Part shown: piece by piece, positions 1 through 8,975 of the stretch
Layout: every line of letters starts with the position of its first letter
Numbering within the stretch: the stretch's first letter is position 1
From: Kaistia defluvii
GTDB taxonomy: Bacteria > Pseudomonadota > Alphaproteobacteria > Rhizobiales > Kaistiaceae
Length of the DNA: 64,000 bases
Assembly (NCBI RefSeq): GCF_026343955.1
Contig: NZ_JAPKNI010000005.1
Coordinates: 124,001-188,000, forward strand
Reading direction: 5' to 3'
Position numbers and translations under genes: made by a program
Notes under the pieces: model-generated
The model's database searches: none
What the model was told of the DNA's origin: nothing
What the model saw: only the letters and a program-made list of their open reading frames with translations

Positions 1-1342
1 CATCGGCCGTCGCGTTCGAGGTCTCGGCGGGCGCTGCGGGTTCCGGTGAGGTCGCAACCGGCGTTGCCGGCCGTGCCGGCACGGACGAATCCGTCTGCGA
101 GCCGGCATTGCGCGGCTGCGCCTCGCTCGAGATGATCGTTCCGTCCGGCTTCACCACGACGGTGCGGACCTTGCGCGGCCCGGCGTCCGCATCGCTCGGC
201 GCGGCGGGCGCAGCGGCTGCGCCGCCAGTCAGGTCGTCGATCGACGAGGGATTTGCGGAATCGCCAGGCGCACCCGGCAGGATGATGCGCGAGATTTCCC
301 GACTGGCCGCGGATTCATTCGAGGCCGGCGCTTCGTCGATCGGCCCGTCGTCGGGCAGAACGAGTTGCTCGTCGCCCGCCAGTTCCGGGCTAGCCCGATC
401 GTAGATCAGCTTGTTCTGCGCGACTTCGGTGTCCCCCGGGGTCGCGGCGGGCTGCACCTTGGTCGGGCCCTCATCGGCAGCAATGACGCGCGGCGCACCA
501 TCGGTCGACGTACCGCCACCCTTCAGCGCGAGCGCGCCGAGACCGCCAGCCAGCACGACACCCAGAACGACGGCGGCGATGACGAGACCCTTGCGAGAAC
601 GGCGCGGCTCGGCGAAGCGATCGGCGCGCGCATGGCGCTCGTCATAGCTGTCATCCTCATAACCAGCGTTCGGATCGTCGCCATACTCGTTGTCGTAACC
701 GGCCGAATAGTCGTCAGCGCCATTTTCCTGGCCCTGATGATATTCGTCCGTCGCATAGCCGCCGGCAGGATGGGCCGGCTGCCCGCGTTCGCGGCCGTAA
801 TCCGTCGCACCGGCATAGGCTGTGCCGGCATAGGGATCTTCTTCCTCGAGGGCGGGCTGGACGTAAGGGTCCTGCGCGTAGCGCGGCTCGGGCTGCGGAT
901 GACGCGGTTCCGCCTGGCGCGGCGGCTGGGCTGCCTGCCACTGCGGCGGCGCCGCCGGCGCGCCGGGGCGCAGACGCATGTGATCGAAGCCTTCGTCGCG
1001 CGGCTGCGCCGCACGCGGGGGCTGCGGCTCGACCTGGAGCGGACGACCCGACGCCGAGCGAACCGCCGGGTCAAAGGACGTCTGAAGATCGTTCATCAGT
1101 TCGGATTCGAGATCGAAAGACGTGTCCCGCACGTTCGGCTGCTGCGTCGACCGCACCACGGGCGCGGCAACGGGCTGCCGTCCGCCGACGATGTCGTCAA
1201 AGCTGGAATTGCCGGAAACAATGCGAGCCAGTTCAACCAGCGGATCATCTTCAGCCTGCGCGGGCGGCTCGTTGCGCCGCCCGGTGTTCCCGTCGAGCGG
1301 CGCAGGCCGCCGCGAGAACGAATTATCGTAGCGATCTGGCAT
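1..1342 (-). CDS. SPOR-family cell-envelope protein, N-terminal part (cut by the window edge)
   Basis: The reading frame is open for 447 codons from the ATG at 1342 to the left edge, so the C-terminus lies outside the window. The N-terminal half (about residues 1-250) is cytoplasmic in character and rich in Pro, Gln, Asp and Tyr, with an early DDPLVELARIV motif. A single hydrophobic segment at about 252-275 follows a basic patch. The part beyond it is Ala/Pro-rich and contains RKVRTVVVKPDGTI near residue 391. This architecture, and its place directly after argS, match the SPOR-domain proteins of Hyphomicrobiales, which bind denuded septal peptidoglycan. The SPOR domain itself is not visible here, so the name rests on the N-terminal motifs and gene order. 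It starts 68 bp after argS on the same strand and is probably co-transcribed with it. Confidence 0.8.
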   Translation of the reverse strand, partial: MPDRYDNSFSRRPAPLDGNTGRRNEPPAQAEDDPLVELARIVSGNSSFDDIVGGRQPVAAPVVRSTQQPNVRDTSFDLESELMNDLQTSFDPAVRSASGRPLQVEPQPPRAAQPRDEGFDHMRLRPGAPAAPPQWQAAQPPRQAEPRHPQPEPRYAQDPYVQPALEEEDPYAGTAYAGATDYGRERGQPAHPAGGYATDEYHQGQENGADDYSAGYDNEYGDDPNAGYEDDSYDERHARADRFAEPRRSRKGLVIAAVVLGVVLAGGLGALALKGGGTSTDGAPRVIAADEGPTKVQPAATPGDTEVAQNKLIYDRASPELAGDEQLVLPDDGPIDEAPASNESAASREISRIILPGAPGDSANPSSIDDLTGGAAAAPAAPSDADAGPRKVRTVVVKPDGTIISSEAQPRNAGSQTDSSVPARPATPVATSPEPAAPAETSNATAD

Positions 1343-1410
1343 CGCGCTCCACTTTCCGCCTCATCCGGTGCTGTTCGTCAGAATTCGACGCCAGGCTCCT
1401 GGCAGAGACT

Positions 1411-3165
1411 TCACCGCATCTCTTCGGGCGCATCGACTCCGAGCACCAGCAAACCGGATGACAGCACCAGCTTTGTGGCATGAACAAGGGCGAGCCGGGC
1501 CGCGGTCAACTGTGGTTGTTCAGGGTTAATAAACCGTAATTGCGGCAGATCCTTGCCGCGATTCCACTGTTGATGGAACTCTGCTGCAAGTTCGTAGAGG
1601 TAAAACGCTACGCGGTGCGGCTCATGCGCTTCGGCGGCGGATTCGATGATTCGGGGGAACTCCGCCAGCCGCCTCTGCAGGCTGATTTCGCCGGCATCAT
1701 CGAGCAGCGCGAGGTCGGCGCCGGCCAGCGCCGCGCCGGAGAGGTCGAGTGCCGGCAGGTCCTGCGCCGCATTGCGCAGGATCGACGCCGCGCGGGCATG
1801 GCCATACTGTACGTAGAAGACCGGATTGTCCTTCGACTGCTCCGTCACCTTCTGGAAGTCGAAATCGAGCGGCGCGTCGCTCTTGCGGTAGAGCATCATG
1901 AAGCGCACCGCGTCGCGGCCCACTTCCTCGACCACGTCGCGCAGCGTGACGAAATCGCCCGAACGCTTCGACATGCGGACCGGCTCGCCGGCGCGGTAGA
2001 GCTTCACGAGCTGGCAGAGCAGCACGTCGACCGATGCCGTGCCGCCGGAGATGGCGCGGCCGACAGCCTGCAGGCGCTTCACGTAACCGCCGTGATCGGC
2101 GCCCAGCACATAGATCATCTGCCGGAAGCCGCGGTCGAACTTGTCCTTGAAGTAGGCCACGTCGCCGGCGAAATAGGTGTAGCTGCCGTCCGACTTCACC
2201 AGGGGCCGGTCAATGTCGTCGCCGACATCGGTGGCGCGGAACAGAAGCTGCTCGCGGTCTTCCCAGTCGTCGGGAAGCTGCCCCTTCGGCGGCGGCAGCG
2301 TGCCGCTATAGACGAAGCCCTTCTTCTCCATGTCGGCGATCGTCGCGCCGATCTTGCCGCCATTCTCGCCGCTCAGCGTCTTCTCCGAGAAGAAGACGTC
2401 ATGATGGACGTTGAGCAGGGCGAGATCGTCGCGGATCATCAGCATCATGGCGCTGATCGCCGCCTCGCGGACGAGCGGAAGCCACTCGGCCTCCGGCATG
2501 TCGAGCAGCGTGCGACCATGCACGTCGGCCAGCGCCGTGCCGACCGGCTTCAGATAGTCGCCCGGATACAGGCCTTCCGGAATGGTGATCTCTTCGCCCA
2601 GCGCTTCGCGGTAGCGCAGGAAGGCGGAGCGGGCGAGCACGTCGACCTGCCCGCCGGCATCGTTGATGTAATATTCCTTGGTGACGTCATAGCCGCCCCA
2701 ATCGAGCAGATTGGCCAGCGCGTCGCCGACGACGGCGCCACGGCAATGGCCGACATGCATCGGGCCGGTCGGATTGGCCGAGACATATTCGACATTGACC
2801 TTCAGATCGCCACCGATGCGGCTGCGGCCATAGTCGCTGCCGGCCTGGATCAGCGACTTCAGGGCATGGGCCCGATAGGGGGCTGCCAGCGTCAGATTGA
2901 TGAAGCCGGGGCCTGCGACCTCGACCGAGGCCACGTCCTCGTCGTCGCGCAGCCGCCCGGCGATCGCTTCGGCCAGATCGCGGGGCTTGAGGCCGAGCGG
3001 CTTGGCCAGCACCATGGCGGCATTGGTCGCGAGGTCGCCATGTGCGGCGTCGCGCGGCGGCTCGACGACGATGCGCGAGAGATCGACGGGGGCGCTGTCG
3101 CGCGCGGCCAGGATGACCTCGACGGCCGAGGTGACGCGTGCGGTGAAGTCGCGGAAAATATTCAT
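1411..3165 (-). CDS. argS: Arginyl-tRNA synthetase
   Basis: This 584-residue class I aminoacyl-tRNA synthetase charges tRNA-Arg with arginine in the cytoplasm. The HIGH signature appears as HVGH at residues 137-140, just after the ANPTGP motif, and the KMSKS-type loop appears as MSKRS at about 398-402. The C-terminal part is the helical anticodon-binding (DALR) domain. The start was placed at the ATG giving MNIFRDF, because the frame upstream of it lacks any family similarity and would run into dgt. The gene sits 46 bp downstream of dgt and 68 bp upstream of the SPOR protein, which is the usual Hyphomicrobiales order. Length is normal and no defect is visible. Confidence 0.97.
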   Translation of the reverse strand: MNIFRDFTARVTSAVEVILAARDSAPVDLSRIVVEPPRDAAHGDLATNAAMVLAKPLGLKPRDLAEAIAGRLRDDEDVASVEVAGPGFINLTLAAPYRAHALKSLIQAGSDYGRSRIGGDLKVNVEYVSANPTGPMHVGHCRGAVVGDALANLLDWGGYDVTKEYYINDAGGQVDVLARSAFLRYREALGEEITIPEGLYPGDYLKPVGTALADVHGRTLLDMPEAEWLPLVREAAISAMMLMIRDDLALLNVHHDVFFSEKTLSGENGGKIGATIADMEKKGFVYSGTLPPPKGQLPDDWEDREQLLFRATDVGDDIDRPLVKSDGSYTYFAGDVAYFKDKFDRGFRQMIYVLGADHGGYVKRLQAVGRAISGGTASVDVLLCQLVKLYRAGEPVRMSKRSGDFVTLRDVVEEVGRDAVRFMMLYRKSDAPLDFDFQKVTEQSKDNPVFYVQYGHARAASILRNAAQDLPALDLSGAALAGADLALLDDAGEISLQRRLAEFPRIIESAAEAHEPHRVAFYLYELAAEFHQQWNRGKDLPQLRFINPEQPQLTAARLALVHATKLVLSSGLLVLGVDAPEEMR

Positions 3166-3211
3166 AGCGGGATACAGCCCTTCGGGCGGAAGGAAAATTC
3201 TTGCAGCGCGC

Positions 3212-4429
3212 CTAACCCAAATCGGGCGAAGCGTCAAACAGACGCTGATGCTCGCGCAATGCATAACGGTCGGTCATGCCGGCGAGAAAATCGGAAATCC
3301 GTCGTGCGCGGCGTTCGATATCCACCGGATCCAGTCCGATCCGCCACTCCGGCGGCAGCGCGTCGGGATCGTGCCAATAGCGATCGAACAGCCGCTCCAC
3401 TACGCCTTCCGCCGCCGTCATCACCTGCATCACGCGCGGATGACGATACACGTTGTGCCAGAGATGCGTCTTGATCGCCTTGTCGGCCGCGACGAGCCCG
3501 GCGGAGAAGGCGATCATCGGTCGCCCTGCAAGGCGGAGGGCGTCGGCGGAGATGGGCTTGGTTTCGGAAAGCCGCCGCAACGCTTCCGCGATCACATCCT
3601 CGATCATCCGGGTAATGACGCGGCGCACAACCTCGTTGACGAGGCGCGGCTTTTCCAGCCCGCGATGCTGGGTCTCGATCGCATCCAGGATCTCGCGCAG
3701 GAACTCGACCTCGCGCAGCCCGTCGACCGTCAGCAGCCCGGCCCGCAACCCGTCGTCGATGTCATGCGCGTCATAGGCGATATCGTCGGCGATCGCCGCC
3801 GCCTGTGCTTCCGCCGAGGCATAGGTCGCGAGCTCAAGATCCTGCTCGGCGGTATAGGCGAGAATGGCAACCGGCAGAACCTTGCCCTCATAGCTGCCGA
3901 CGCCCCTGCCCTCGGCATCGACCAGCGGACCATTGTGCTTGACCAGCCCTTCCAGCGCCTCCCAGGACAGGTTCAGCCCGTCGAAATGCGGATAGCGCCG
4001 CTCGAGCTTCGTGACGACCCGAAGGCTCTGGGCGTTGTGATCGAAGCCGCCATGCCCCGCCATCATCCGGTCCAGCGCCCGCTCGCCGGCATGGCCGAAC
4101 GGCGTGTGACCGAGGTCGTGCGACAGCGCGATCGCCTCGGCGAGGTCCTCGTCGAGCCGCAGCGCGCGCGCCAGAGCCCGGGCGATCTGCGCCACTTCGA
4201 TGGTATGGGTCAGCCGGGTGCGATAATGATCGCCCTCGTCGAACAGGAAGACCTGCGTCTTGTCCTTCAGCCGACGGAAAGCGGTCGAGTGGACGATGCG
4301 GTCGCGATCCCTCTGATAGGGCGTGCGCGTCGGGCTTTCCGGCTCGCGGTACAACCGGCCGCGGCTTGCCGAGGGATCGACGGCGAAGGCGGCATGCGGA
4401 CCGATGCCGAAGCCGATCTGGCCTTCCAT
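3212..4429 (-). CDS. dgt: dGTP triphosphohydrolase-like HD protein
   Basis: This 405-residue HD-domain protein is of the deoxyguanosinetriphosphate triphosphohydrolase family, which converts dNTPs to nucleosides and tripolyphosphate. The N-terminus carries the [20 protein letters not shown] block. The HD metal site is seen as HT...[14 protein letters not shown] at about residues 80-125. The start at 4429 is chosen for a GAGGAG ribosome site seven bases upstream; a start eight codons earlier exists but lacks one. Substrate range cannot be read from sequence, and family members of this length are usually annotated only as dGTPase-like. It is divergent from erpA and heads the dgt-argS-SPOR unit. 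Confidence 0.94.
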   Translation of the reverse strand: MEGQIGFGIGPHAAFAVDPSASRGRLYREPESPTRTPYQRDRDRIVHSTAFRRLKDKTQVFLFDEGDHYRTRLTHTIEVAQIARALARALRLDEDLAEAIALSHDLGHTPFGHAGERALDRMMAGHGGFDHNAQSLRVVTKLERRYPHFDGLNLSWEALEGLVKHNGPLVDAEGRGVGSYEGKVLPVAILAYTAEQDLELATYASAEAQAAAIADDIAYDAHDIDDGLRAGLLTVDGLREVEFLREILDAIETQHRGLEKPRLVNEVVRRVITRMIEDVIAEALRRLSETKPISADALRLAGRPMIAFSAGLVAADKAIKTHLWHNVYRHPRVMQVMTAAEGVVERLFDRYWHDPDALPPEWRIGLDPVDIERRARRISDFLAGMTDRYALREHQRLFDASPDLG

Positions 4430-4462
4430 GGACGCTCCTCTTCCAGCGTGCATTGCACTGCA

Positions 4463-4495
4463 GCGATTGACTCCGCCAATCGCATTCCTAACTAT
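4463..4495 (+). promoter_or_regulatory. Candidate erpA promoter with an overlapping inverted repeat
   Basis: The 110-bp divergent gap between dgt and erpA contains TTGACT (4467-4472), a 17-bp spacer and AACTAT (4490-4495), a plausible sigma70-type pair reading toward erpA. The -35 element lies inside a perfect inverted repeat with 7-bp arms, GCGATTG at 4463-4469 and CAATCGC at 4477-4483. An operator for an iron or Fe-S regulator is conceivable because erpA is an Fe-S gene, but the repeat does not match a site I can name. Confidence 0.35.
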
Positions 4496-4539
4496 CGGGT
4501 TCGGGCGCCTGCTGGGTACCCCTATTTTCGGAAGCAGCC

Positions 4540-4878
4540 ATGACCACTGAAACGCTCGACGTCACCTTGTCTGACCGCGCTGCCAAGCGCATCGCCCGCA
4601 TCCTCTCGAAGGAGCCGAGCGGCACGGCCTTGCGCGTCACCGTATCGGGCGGCGGCTGCTCCGGCTTCCAGTATGGCTTCGACCTCGATGCAGAGCGGGC
4701 CGAGGACGATCTGGTGATCGAGAAGAACGGCGCGACGGTGCTGATCGACCAGATCTCGCTGCCCTACATGGACGGCTCCGAGATCGACTTCGTCGATGAC
4801 GTGATCGGCCAGTCCTTCCAGATCCGCAATCCCCACGCGACCGCCTCCTGCGGCTGCGGCACCAGCTTCGCTCTTTAG
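4540..4878 (+). CDS. erpA: Iron-sulfur cluster insertion protein ErpA
   Basis: This 112-residue A-type carrier of the HesB/IscA family delivers Fe-S clusters to apo-enzymes. The three conserved ligand cysteines are present: one in the [12 protein letters not shown] block (about residue 40) and two in the C-terminal SCGCG motif (about 104-108). Family length is normal. The start ATG is preceded by GGAAG at a good distance. It is transcribed away from dgt. Its stop codon overlaps the stop of the convergent PIN toxin gene by 4 bp. ErpA rather than IscA is inferred from the [19 protein letters not shown] region and from the absence of isc or suf neighbours. Confidence 0.93.
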   Translation: MTTETLDVTLSDRAAKRIARILSKEPSGTALRVTVSGGGCSGFQYGFDLDAERAEDDLVIEKNGATVLIDQISLPYMDGSEIDFVDDVIGQSFQIRNPHATASCGCGTSFAL

Positions 4879-5291
4879 GGTGTCTGCCAGGGATTGACGA
4901 GAGGCACACCGGTTCCCTCGAAATCGCCTGTGTTACGCGTCACCACAGTCATTCCGTGAACCAGAGCCGTCGCGGCGATGTAAGCGTCGCGATCGTTTCG
5001 ACGATCTGGAACATGCAGCGGCGCGCATCGTTTCGCGACGCGCAGGTCGATCGACAGAATACGATCTTCAAATAGCGGAAGCACCTGGTGTTCAATCCAC
5101 GAGAGCAGAACAGCGCCCTGTTTGACATCGCGTCGCTCGATGCGCCGCGCGCCGATCTCAAGCTCCAGAATCGTGACCGCCGAGAGGAATAGTGCCGCAG
5201 GCTCGCGCGCGGCAATCCAGGACTGCACGTTCGGATTTGAACGTTCCGGGCGCCGCAAATCTGAAACGACGTTGGTGTCGAGAAGGAACAC
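4875..5291 (-). CDS. VapC-like PIN-domain toxin
   Basis: This 138-residue PIN-domain ribonuclease is of the VapC/FitB type. The acidic quartet that binds the metal is intact: D5 in FLLDTN, E43 in TILELEIG, D102 in RDAYIAA and D123 in NTGDF. The chosen start is the GTG whose first base is the last base of the antitoxin's TAG stop, which gives the canonical MFLLDTNVVSDLRRP opening and implies translational coupling. An ATG nine codons upstream at 5318 would overlap the antitoxin by 28 bp and has a purine-rich site too close to it. VapC proteins cleave specific RNAs, often initiator tRNA; the target here is unknown. The gene pair looks less GC-rich than its neighbours, which hints at acquisition. 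Confidence 0.88.
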   Translation of the reverse strand: MFLLDTNVVSDLRRPERSNPNVQSWIAAREPAALFLSAVTILELEIGARRIERRDVKQGAVLLSWIEHQVLPLFEDRILSIDLRVAKRCAPLHVPDRRNDRDAYIAATALVHGMTVVTRNTGDFEGTGVPLVNPWQTP

Positions 5292-5551
5292 TATTCGAAA
5301 TCGACCGGCTTGAGCCATCCTCCGCCCATTTTGGGCGGATCAAACTCAAAGTCGCTGCCCTCGTCCGTCTGGGCCAGCGCCTCCAGCAACGACATGCCCT
5401 TGCCCGTGAGGCGGCGATATTCCTCGATTGAAAGCAGGACATGCGCCGGTCGCCCGCGATCGGTGATGATGACGGGTCCCTCGTTTGCGGCCTTCCTGGC
5501 GCGGCTCGTGTCCTGACTGAACTCGCGACTGGTCAGGGTGGTGGTGGTCAA
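5291..5551 (-). CDS. Phd/YefM-type antitoxin
   Basis: This 86-residue protein is read from a TTG start at 5551 that has AGGGG seven bases upstream; no ATG lies nearby in frame. The N-terminal half has the Phd/YefM DNA-binding fold pattern (TSREFSQDTSRARKAANEGPV, then ITDRGRPAHVLLSIEEYRRL). The C-terminal tail is acidic and ends GGGWLKPVDFE, the part that normally wraps the toxin active site. It overlaps the downstream PIN gene by one base. It should neutralise that toxin and repress the pair's own promoter, which would lie in the 73-bp gap before it. Confidence 0.87.
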   Translation of the reverse strand: MTTTTLTSREFSQDTSRARKAANEGPVIITDRGRPAHVLLSIEEYRRLTGKGMSLLEALAQTDEGSDFEFDPPKMGGGWLKPVDFE

Positions 5552-5624
5552 GACGACGCCCCTGTGGCTGGAGTTACGCAGGTCCCAATATAGAACCTGC
5601 GACGATCCACGCCAACAGCTGCCC

Positions 5625-7112
5625 CTACTGGAACGCCGTCTCCGTAAAGCTGCGGAGCTTGCGGGAATGGAGCCGTTCGGGCGCCATTTCGCGAAGTTTC
5701 TCCATCGCGCGGATGCCGATCTCGAGATGCTGGCCAACCTGGCGGCGATAGAAGTCCGAGGCCATTCCCGGCAGCTTCAATTCGCCATGCAACGGCTTGT
5801 CCGAGACGCAGAGCAGCGTTCCGTAGGGCACGCGGAAGCGGAAGCCGTTGGCGGCGATGGTCGCCGATTCCATGTCGAGCGCGATGGCGCGCGACTGCGA
5901 GAAGCGCTGCACCGGCTCGCGGTGGTCGCGCAGTTCCCAGTTGCGGTTGTCGATGGTGGCGACCGTTCCCGTGCGCATGATCCGCTTGAGATCGTAGCCC
6001 TCGAGCCCGGTCACCGCCTCGACCGCCTCCTCCAGTGCCACCTGCACTTCGGCCAGAGGCGGGATCGGGATCCAGCTCGGCAGGTCGGCGTCGAGAACGT
6101 GGTCCTCGCGGACATAGCCATGCGCCAACACATAGTCGCCAAGGGCCTGCGTGTTGCGAAGGCCCGCGCAGTGCCCGAGCATTAGCCAGGCATGCGGACG
6201 CAGCACGGCGACGTGGTCGGTGATCGTCTTGGCGTTGGAAGGCCCGACGCCGATATTGATCATCGTCAGCCCGGCATTGCCGGCGAATTTCAGGTGATAG
6301 GCCGGCATTTGCGGCAAGCGCGGCGGCGCCATGCCCGAAACCGGTTCCGTCGAACCGGCGGGGGTCATCACGTTGCCGGGCTCGACGAAGCACTCATAGC
6401 CGCCGCCGCCTTCCGCCATCAGCTTGCGGGCGCGCACGCAGAATTCGTCGATGTAGAACTGGTAGTTGGTGAAGAGCACGAAATTCTGGAAATGCTCGGC
6501 GCTGGTCGCCGTGTAATGCGCCAGGCGGAACAGCGAATAGTCGATGCGCGGCGCCGTGAAGGGCGCCAGCGGCAAGGGTTCGCCCGGCGTCGGCTCGAAG
6601 GTGCCATTGACGATGGCGTCGTCGGTGACGGCAAGATCGGGCACGTCGAACATGTCGCGAAGCGGCCGCTCGATCTTTTCGGCCAGCTGTCCCTCGACAT
6701 GGACACCGTTCGGAAAGGCGAAGTGCAGCGGAATCGGCAGGTTGGACGGCCCCACCGTCACCGGAAGCCCGTGATTGCGCACGAGCAGCTTGATCTGTTC
6801 CTTCAGGTAGTTCCGGAACAGGCTGGGCTGCGTCACCGTGGTGGCGTAGATGCCAGGTCCCGAAACATGACCATACGCCAGGCGCGAGTCGATCTTGGCA
6901 TAGCTGGTGGTCGTGAAGCGTATCTCGGGATAGGTGGCCCGCACCCGCCCGATCGGAGGGTGCCCCTTCAGCAGCGCGTCGAAGCGATCGCGCAGATGCG
7001 CCGTGTGGCGGTCGTAGATCTCCTCCAGCCTGGCGATCGCCAGATCCGGATCGGTGAATGTCTCGCTGGCAATCGGCGTCGGCGTATCAAACGGCACGGG
7101 ATCGGTACTCAT
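5625..7112 (-). CDS. amn: AMP nucleosidase
   Basis: This 495-residue two-domain enzyme hydrolyses AMP to adenine and ribose 5-phosphate and helps set adenylate pools. The N-terminal half (residues 20 to about 230) is the AMP nucleosidase-specific domain, with blocks such as RFTTTSYAKIDSRLAYGH and a TQPSLFRNYLKEQI motif. The C-terminal half is a nucleoside phosphorylase-type domain with NIGVGPSNAKTITDHVAVLRP and the DMESATIAANGFRFRVPYG block near the end. The start is set at the ATG preceded by GGGGGTGAC; an earlier in-frame start lacks a ribosome site and family similarity. It lies between the toxin pair and the OsmC gene as a single-gene unit. Confidence 0.95.
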   Translation of the reverse strand: MSTDPVPFDTPTPIASETFTDPDLAIARLEEIYDRHTAHLRDRFDALLKGHPPIGRVRATYPEIRFTTTSYAKIDSRLAYGHVSGPGIYATTVTQPSLFRNYLKEQIKLLVRNHGLPVTVGPSNLPIPLHFAFPNGVHVEGQLAEKIERPLRDMFDVPDLAVTDDAIVNGTFEPTPGEPLPLAPFTAPRIDYSLFRLAHYTATSAEHFQNFVLFTNYQFYIDEFCVRARKLMAEGGGGYECFVEPGNVMTPAGSTEPVSGMAPPRLPQMPAYHLKFAGNAGLTMINIGVGPSNAKTITDHVAVLRPHAWLMLGHCAGLRNTQALGDYVLAHGYVREDHVLDADLPSWIPIPPLAEVQVALEEAVEAVTGLEGYDLKRIMRTGTVATIDNRNWELRDHREPVQRFSQSRAIALDMESATIAANGFRFRVPYGTLLCVSDKPLHGELKLPGMASDFYRRQVGQHLEIGIRAMEKLREMAPERLHSRKLRSFTETAFQ

Positions 7113-7202
7113 GTCACCCCCACTTTCGGGCGCGACTGTCGGCCAGCCGGCGCAGGCGGTCAAGCCGCGCGCCGGCTGATTGATCGGGTGTATGGCTCGG
7201 AA

Positions 7203-7628
7203 TCAGACGAGCTTGGCGTCCAGATCGATGGGAACGGCCTTGAGCGCCTTGGAAACCGGGCAACCTTCCTTGGTCGCGGCAGCGATCTTGTCGAACGCCG
7301 CCTTGTCGATCCCCGGCACCTTGGCCTCGGTCACCAGATTGATGTGGGTGATCTCGAAACCGCCGGCAACGGGCTCAACCTTCACCTTCGCCGTCGTGGC
7401 GATGGAATCGACCGTGAAGCCGGCTCCGGAAAGCCCGGCCGAAAGCGCCATCGAGAAGCATCCAGCATGCGCGGCGGCGATCAGTTCCTCCGGATTCGTG
7501 CCCTTGCCTTCCTCGAAACGTGACGAGAAGTTGTACTGTCCTTCCCAGGCCCCGCTGCCCAGATGCACGGTTCCCTTGCCGCTCTTGAGATCACCCTGCC
7601 ACTTTGCGTCTGATGTCCTGACCGGCAT
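7203..7628 (-). CDS. OsmC/Ohr-family peroxiredoxin
   Basis: This 141-residue protein is of the OsmC family, which reduces organic hydroperoxides with a cysteine pair. The two redox cysteines are seen in the AAHAGCFSMALS helix (about residue 58) and in KEGCPVSKAL (about 125). The family motif GTNPEELIAAAHAGC is intact. The ATG at 7628 follows AAGGAGG at proper distance, a clear start. It has the length and N-terminus (VRTSDAKWQGDLKSGKGTV) of the OsmC rather than the Ohr branch. It is divergent from xth with 134 bp between, so a shared stress promoter region is possible. Confidence 0.92.
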   Translation of the reverse strand: MPVRTSDAKWQGDLKSGKGTVHLGSGAWEGQYNFSSRFEEGKGTNPEELIAAAHAGCFSMALSAGLSGAGFTVDSIATTAKVKVEPVAGGFEITHINLVTEAKVPGIDKAAFDKIAAATKEGCPVSKALKAVPIDLDAKLV

Positions 7629-7762
7629 GCAAGCCTCCTTTGCGCGTTCCTCTCCGGCTCGTGCCGGGCCCCTAGAGTTAGGGATGGACGGCAGGTGTGC
7701 AAGATGTGGCGCGATCGGCATGGCCCGGTGGCATCTCGCGACGGATCGGCTAGTCTGCGCGC

Positions 7763-8545
7763 ATGAAGATCGCGACCTGGAATATCAACGGCGTCAAAGC
7801 CCGAATCGATACCGCCCTTGCCTGGCTCAAGGAGGCGTCGCCCGATATCGCCTGCCTGCAGGAGATCAAGTCGGTCGATGAGGGATTCCCAACCTCCGCC
7901 TTCGAGGATCTCGGCTACAATGTCGCGACGCATGGGCAGAAGGGCTTCAACGGCGTCGCCCTGCTATCGAAGCTGCCCTTCGACGAGGTCAATCGCGGCC
8001 TGCCCGGCGATGACGGCGACGATCATGCCCGCTTCATCGAGGGCGTTTTCTCCGTCGAAAGCGGCGCGCTGCGCGTCGTCTCGCTCTATCTGCCGAACGG
8101 CAATCCGATCGACACGCCGAAATTTTCCTACAAACTCGCCTGGATGGAACGCCTGCGGAACTGGGCAACCGAGCGGCTGACCTATGAGGAGCCGCTGGTG
8201 CTCGCCGGCGACTACAACGTCATCGCCGAGCCGCGCGACGCCAAGGATCCGTCGCTCTGGGTCAATGACGCGCTCTACCAGCCGGAATCCCGCAAGGCAT
8301 TCCGCGCCCTCGAGACACTGGGCCTGACCGACGCGCTGCGCGCCACGACGGACGAGGGCGGCCTCTACACCTTCTGGGACTATCAGGCAGGCGCTTTCCA
8401 GAAGAACAACGGCATCCGCATCGACCATCTGCTGCTCTCGCCACAGGCGGCTGATCGCCTCGTCTCGGTCGGCATCGACAAGCATGTCCGCGGCTGGGAC
8501 AAGCCGTCCGACCACGTCCCCGTCCATGTGGAGCTTCGCATTTGA
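7763..8545 (+). CDS. xth: Exodeoxyribonuclease III
   Basis: This 260-residue enzyme of the exonuclease/endonuclease/phosphatase fold acts as the major AP endonuclease and 3'-5' exonuclease in base excision repair. Catalytic residues are in place: Asn in TWNINGVKAR, Glu in CLQEIK, the LAGDYNVIAEPRD block, and the terminal SDHVPV His. The length is normal. The stop TGA overlaps a TTG that probably starts the next gene. The start ATG is immediately followed by KIATWNING, the canonical N-terminus, so the start is secure. Confidence 0.96.
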   Translation: MKIATWNINGVKARIDTALAWLKEASPDIACLQEIKSVDEGFPTSAFEDLGYNVATHGQKGFNGVALLSKLPFDEVNRGLPGDDGDDHARFIEGVFSVESGALRVVSLYLPNGNPIDTPKFSYKLAWMERLRNWATERLTYEEPLVLAGDYNVIAEPRDAKDPSLWVNDALYQPESRKAFRALETLGLTDALRATTDEGGLYTFWDYQAGAFQKNNGIRIDHLLLSPQAADRLVSVGIDKHVRGWDKPSDHVPVHVELRI

Positions 8546-8964
8546 GCCAGGTGATGAGCGCGGCGCCGATCACGGGCGGTTGCCTGTGCGGCCGCATCCA
8601 CTACACGATCGACCGCGCCCCGCGCATCGTTTGCCACTGCCATTGCCGCATGTGCCAACTGGCCGGCGGCGCGCTGTTCCTGACCTGGGCGACCTTCGAC
8701 GCCAGCGCCTTCCAACTGACCGCCGGGCACCCGGCCGTGAACGAATCGTCCGCCACCGGCCGACGGCATTTCTGCGCCGATTGCGGCACGCCGCTGATGA
8801 TGACGTCCACGGACGACCCGTTGAAGGTCGACGTGACGCTCGCCTCACTCGACGAGCCGGACCGGTTTCCGGTCCAGCACAACATCTGGGTCGGCAGCCG
8901 CCGCGAGGCCAGCAAGGGCTTCGATCTCGACCTGCCGTCGCATCTGGACGAACCTGCCGGCTGA
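8542..8964 (+). CDS. GFA/CENP-V-fold zinc protein
   Basis: This 140-residue protein has the cysteine pattern of the GFA (glutathione-dependent formaldehyde-activating enzyme-like) family: GGCLCG near the N-terminus, CHCHCRMCQ, and FCADCG, together binding two zinc ions. Most family members have no proven activity with formaldehyde, so the function is open. The TTG start at 8542 overlaps the xth stop and has GGAG eight bases upstream. An ATG at 8554 would give a protein four residues shorter but has only a weak site. The arrangement suggests translational coupling with xth. Confidence 0.88.
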   Translation: MSQVMSAAPITGGCLCGRIHYTIDRAPRIVCHCHCRMCQLAGGALFLTWATFDASAFQLTAGHPAVNESSATGRRHFCADCGTPLMMTSTDDPLKVDVTLASLDEPDRFPVQHNIWVGSRREASKGFDLDLPSHLDEPAG

Positions 8965-8975
8965 CGAGGACGATC

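Noticed and set aside
365-1483. Long rightward open frame over the SPOR and argS genes
   Set aside because: It is the antisense shadow of the SPOR protein; the product is Arg-rich with no family pattern, and the leftward frame has the expected motifs.
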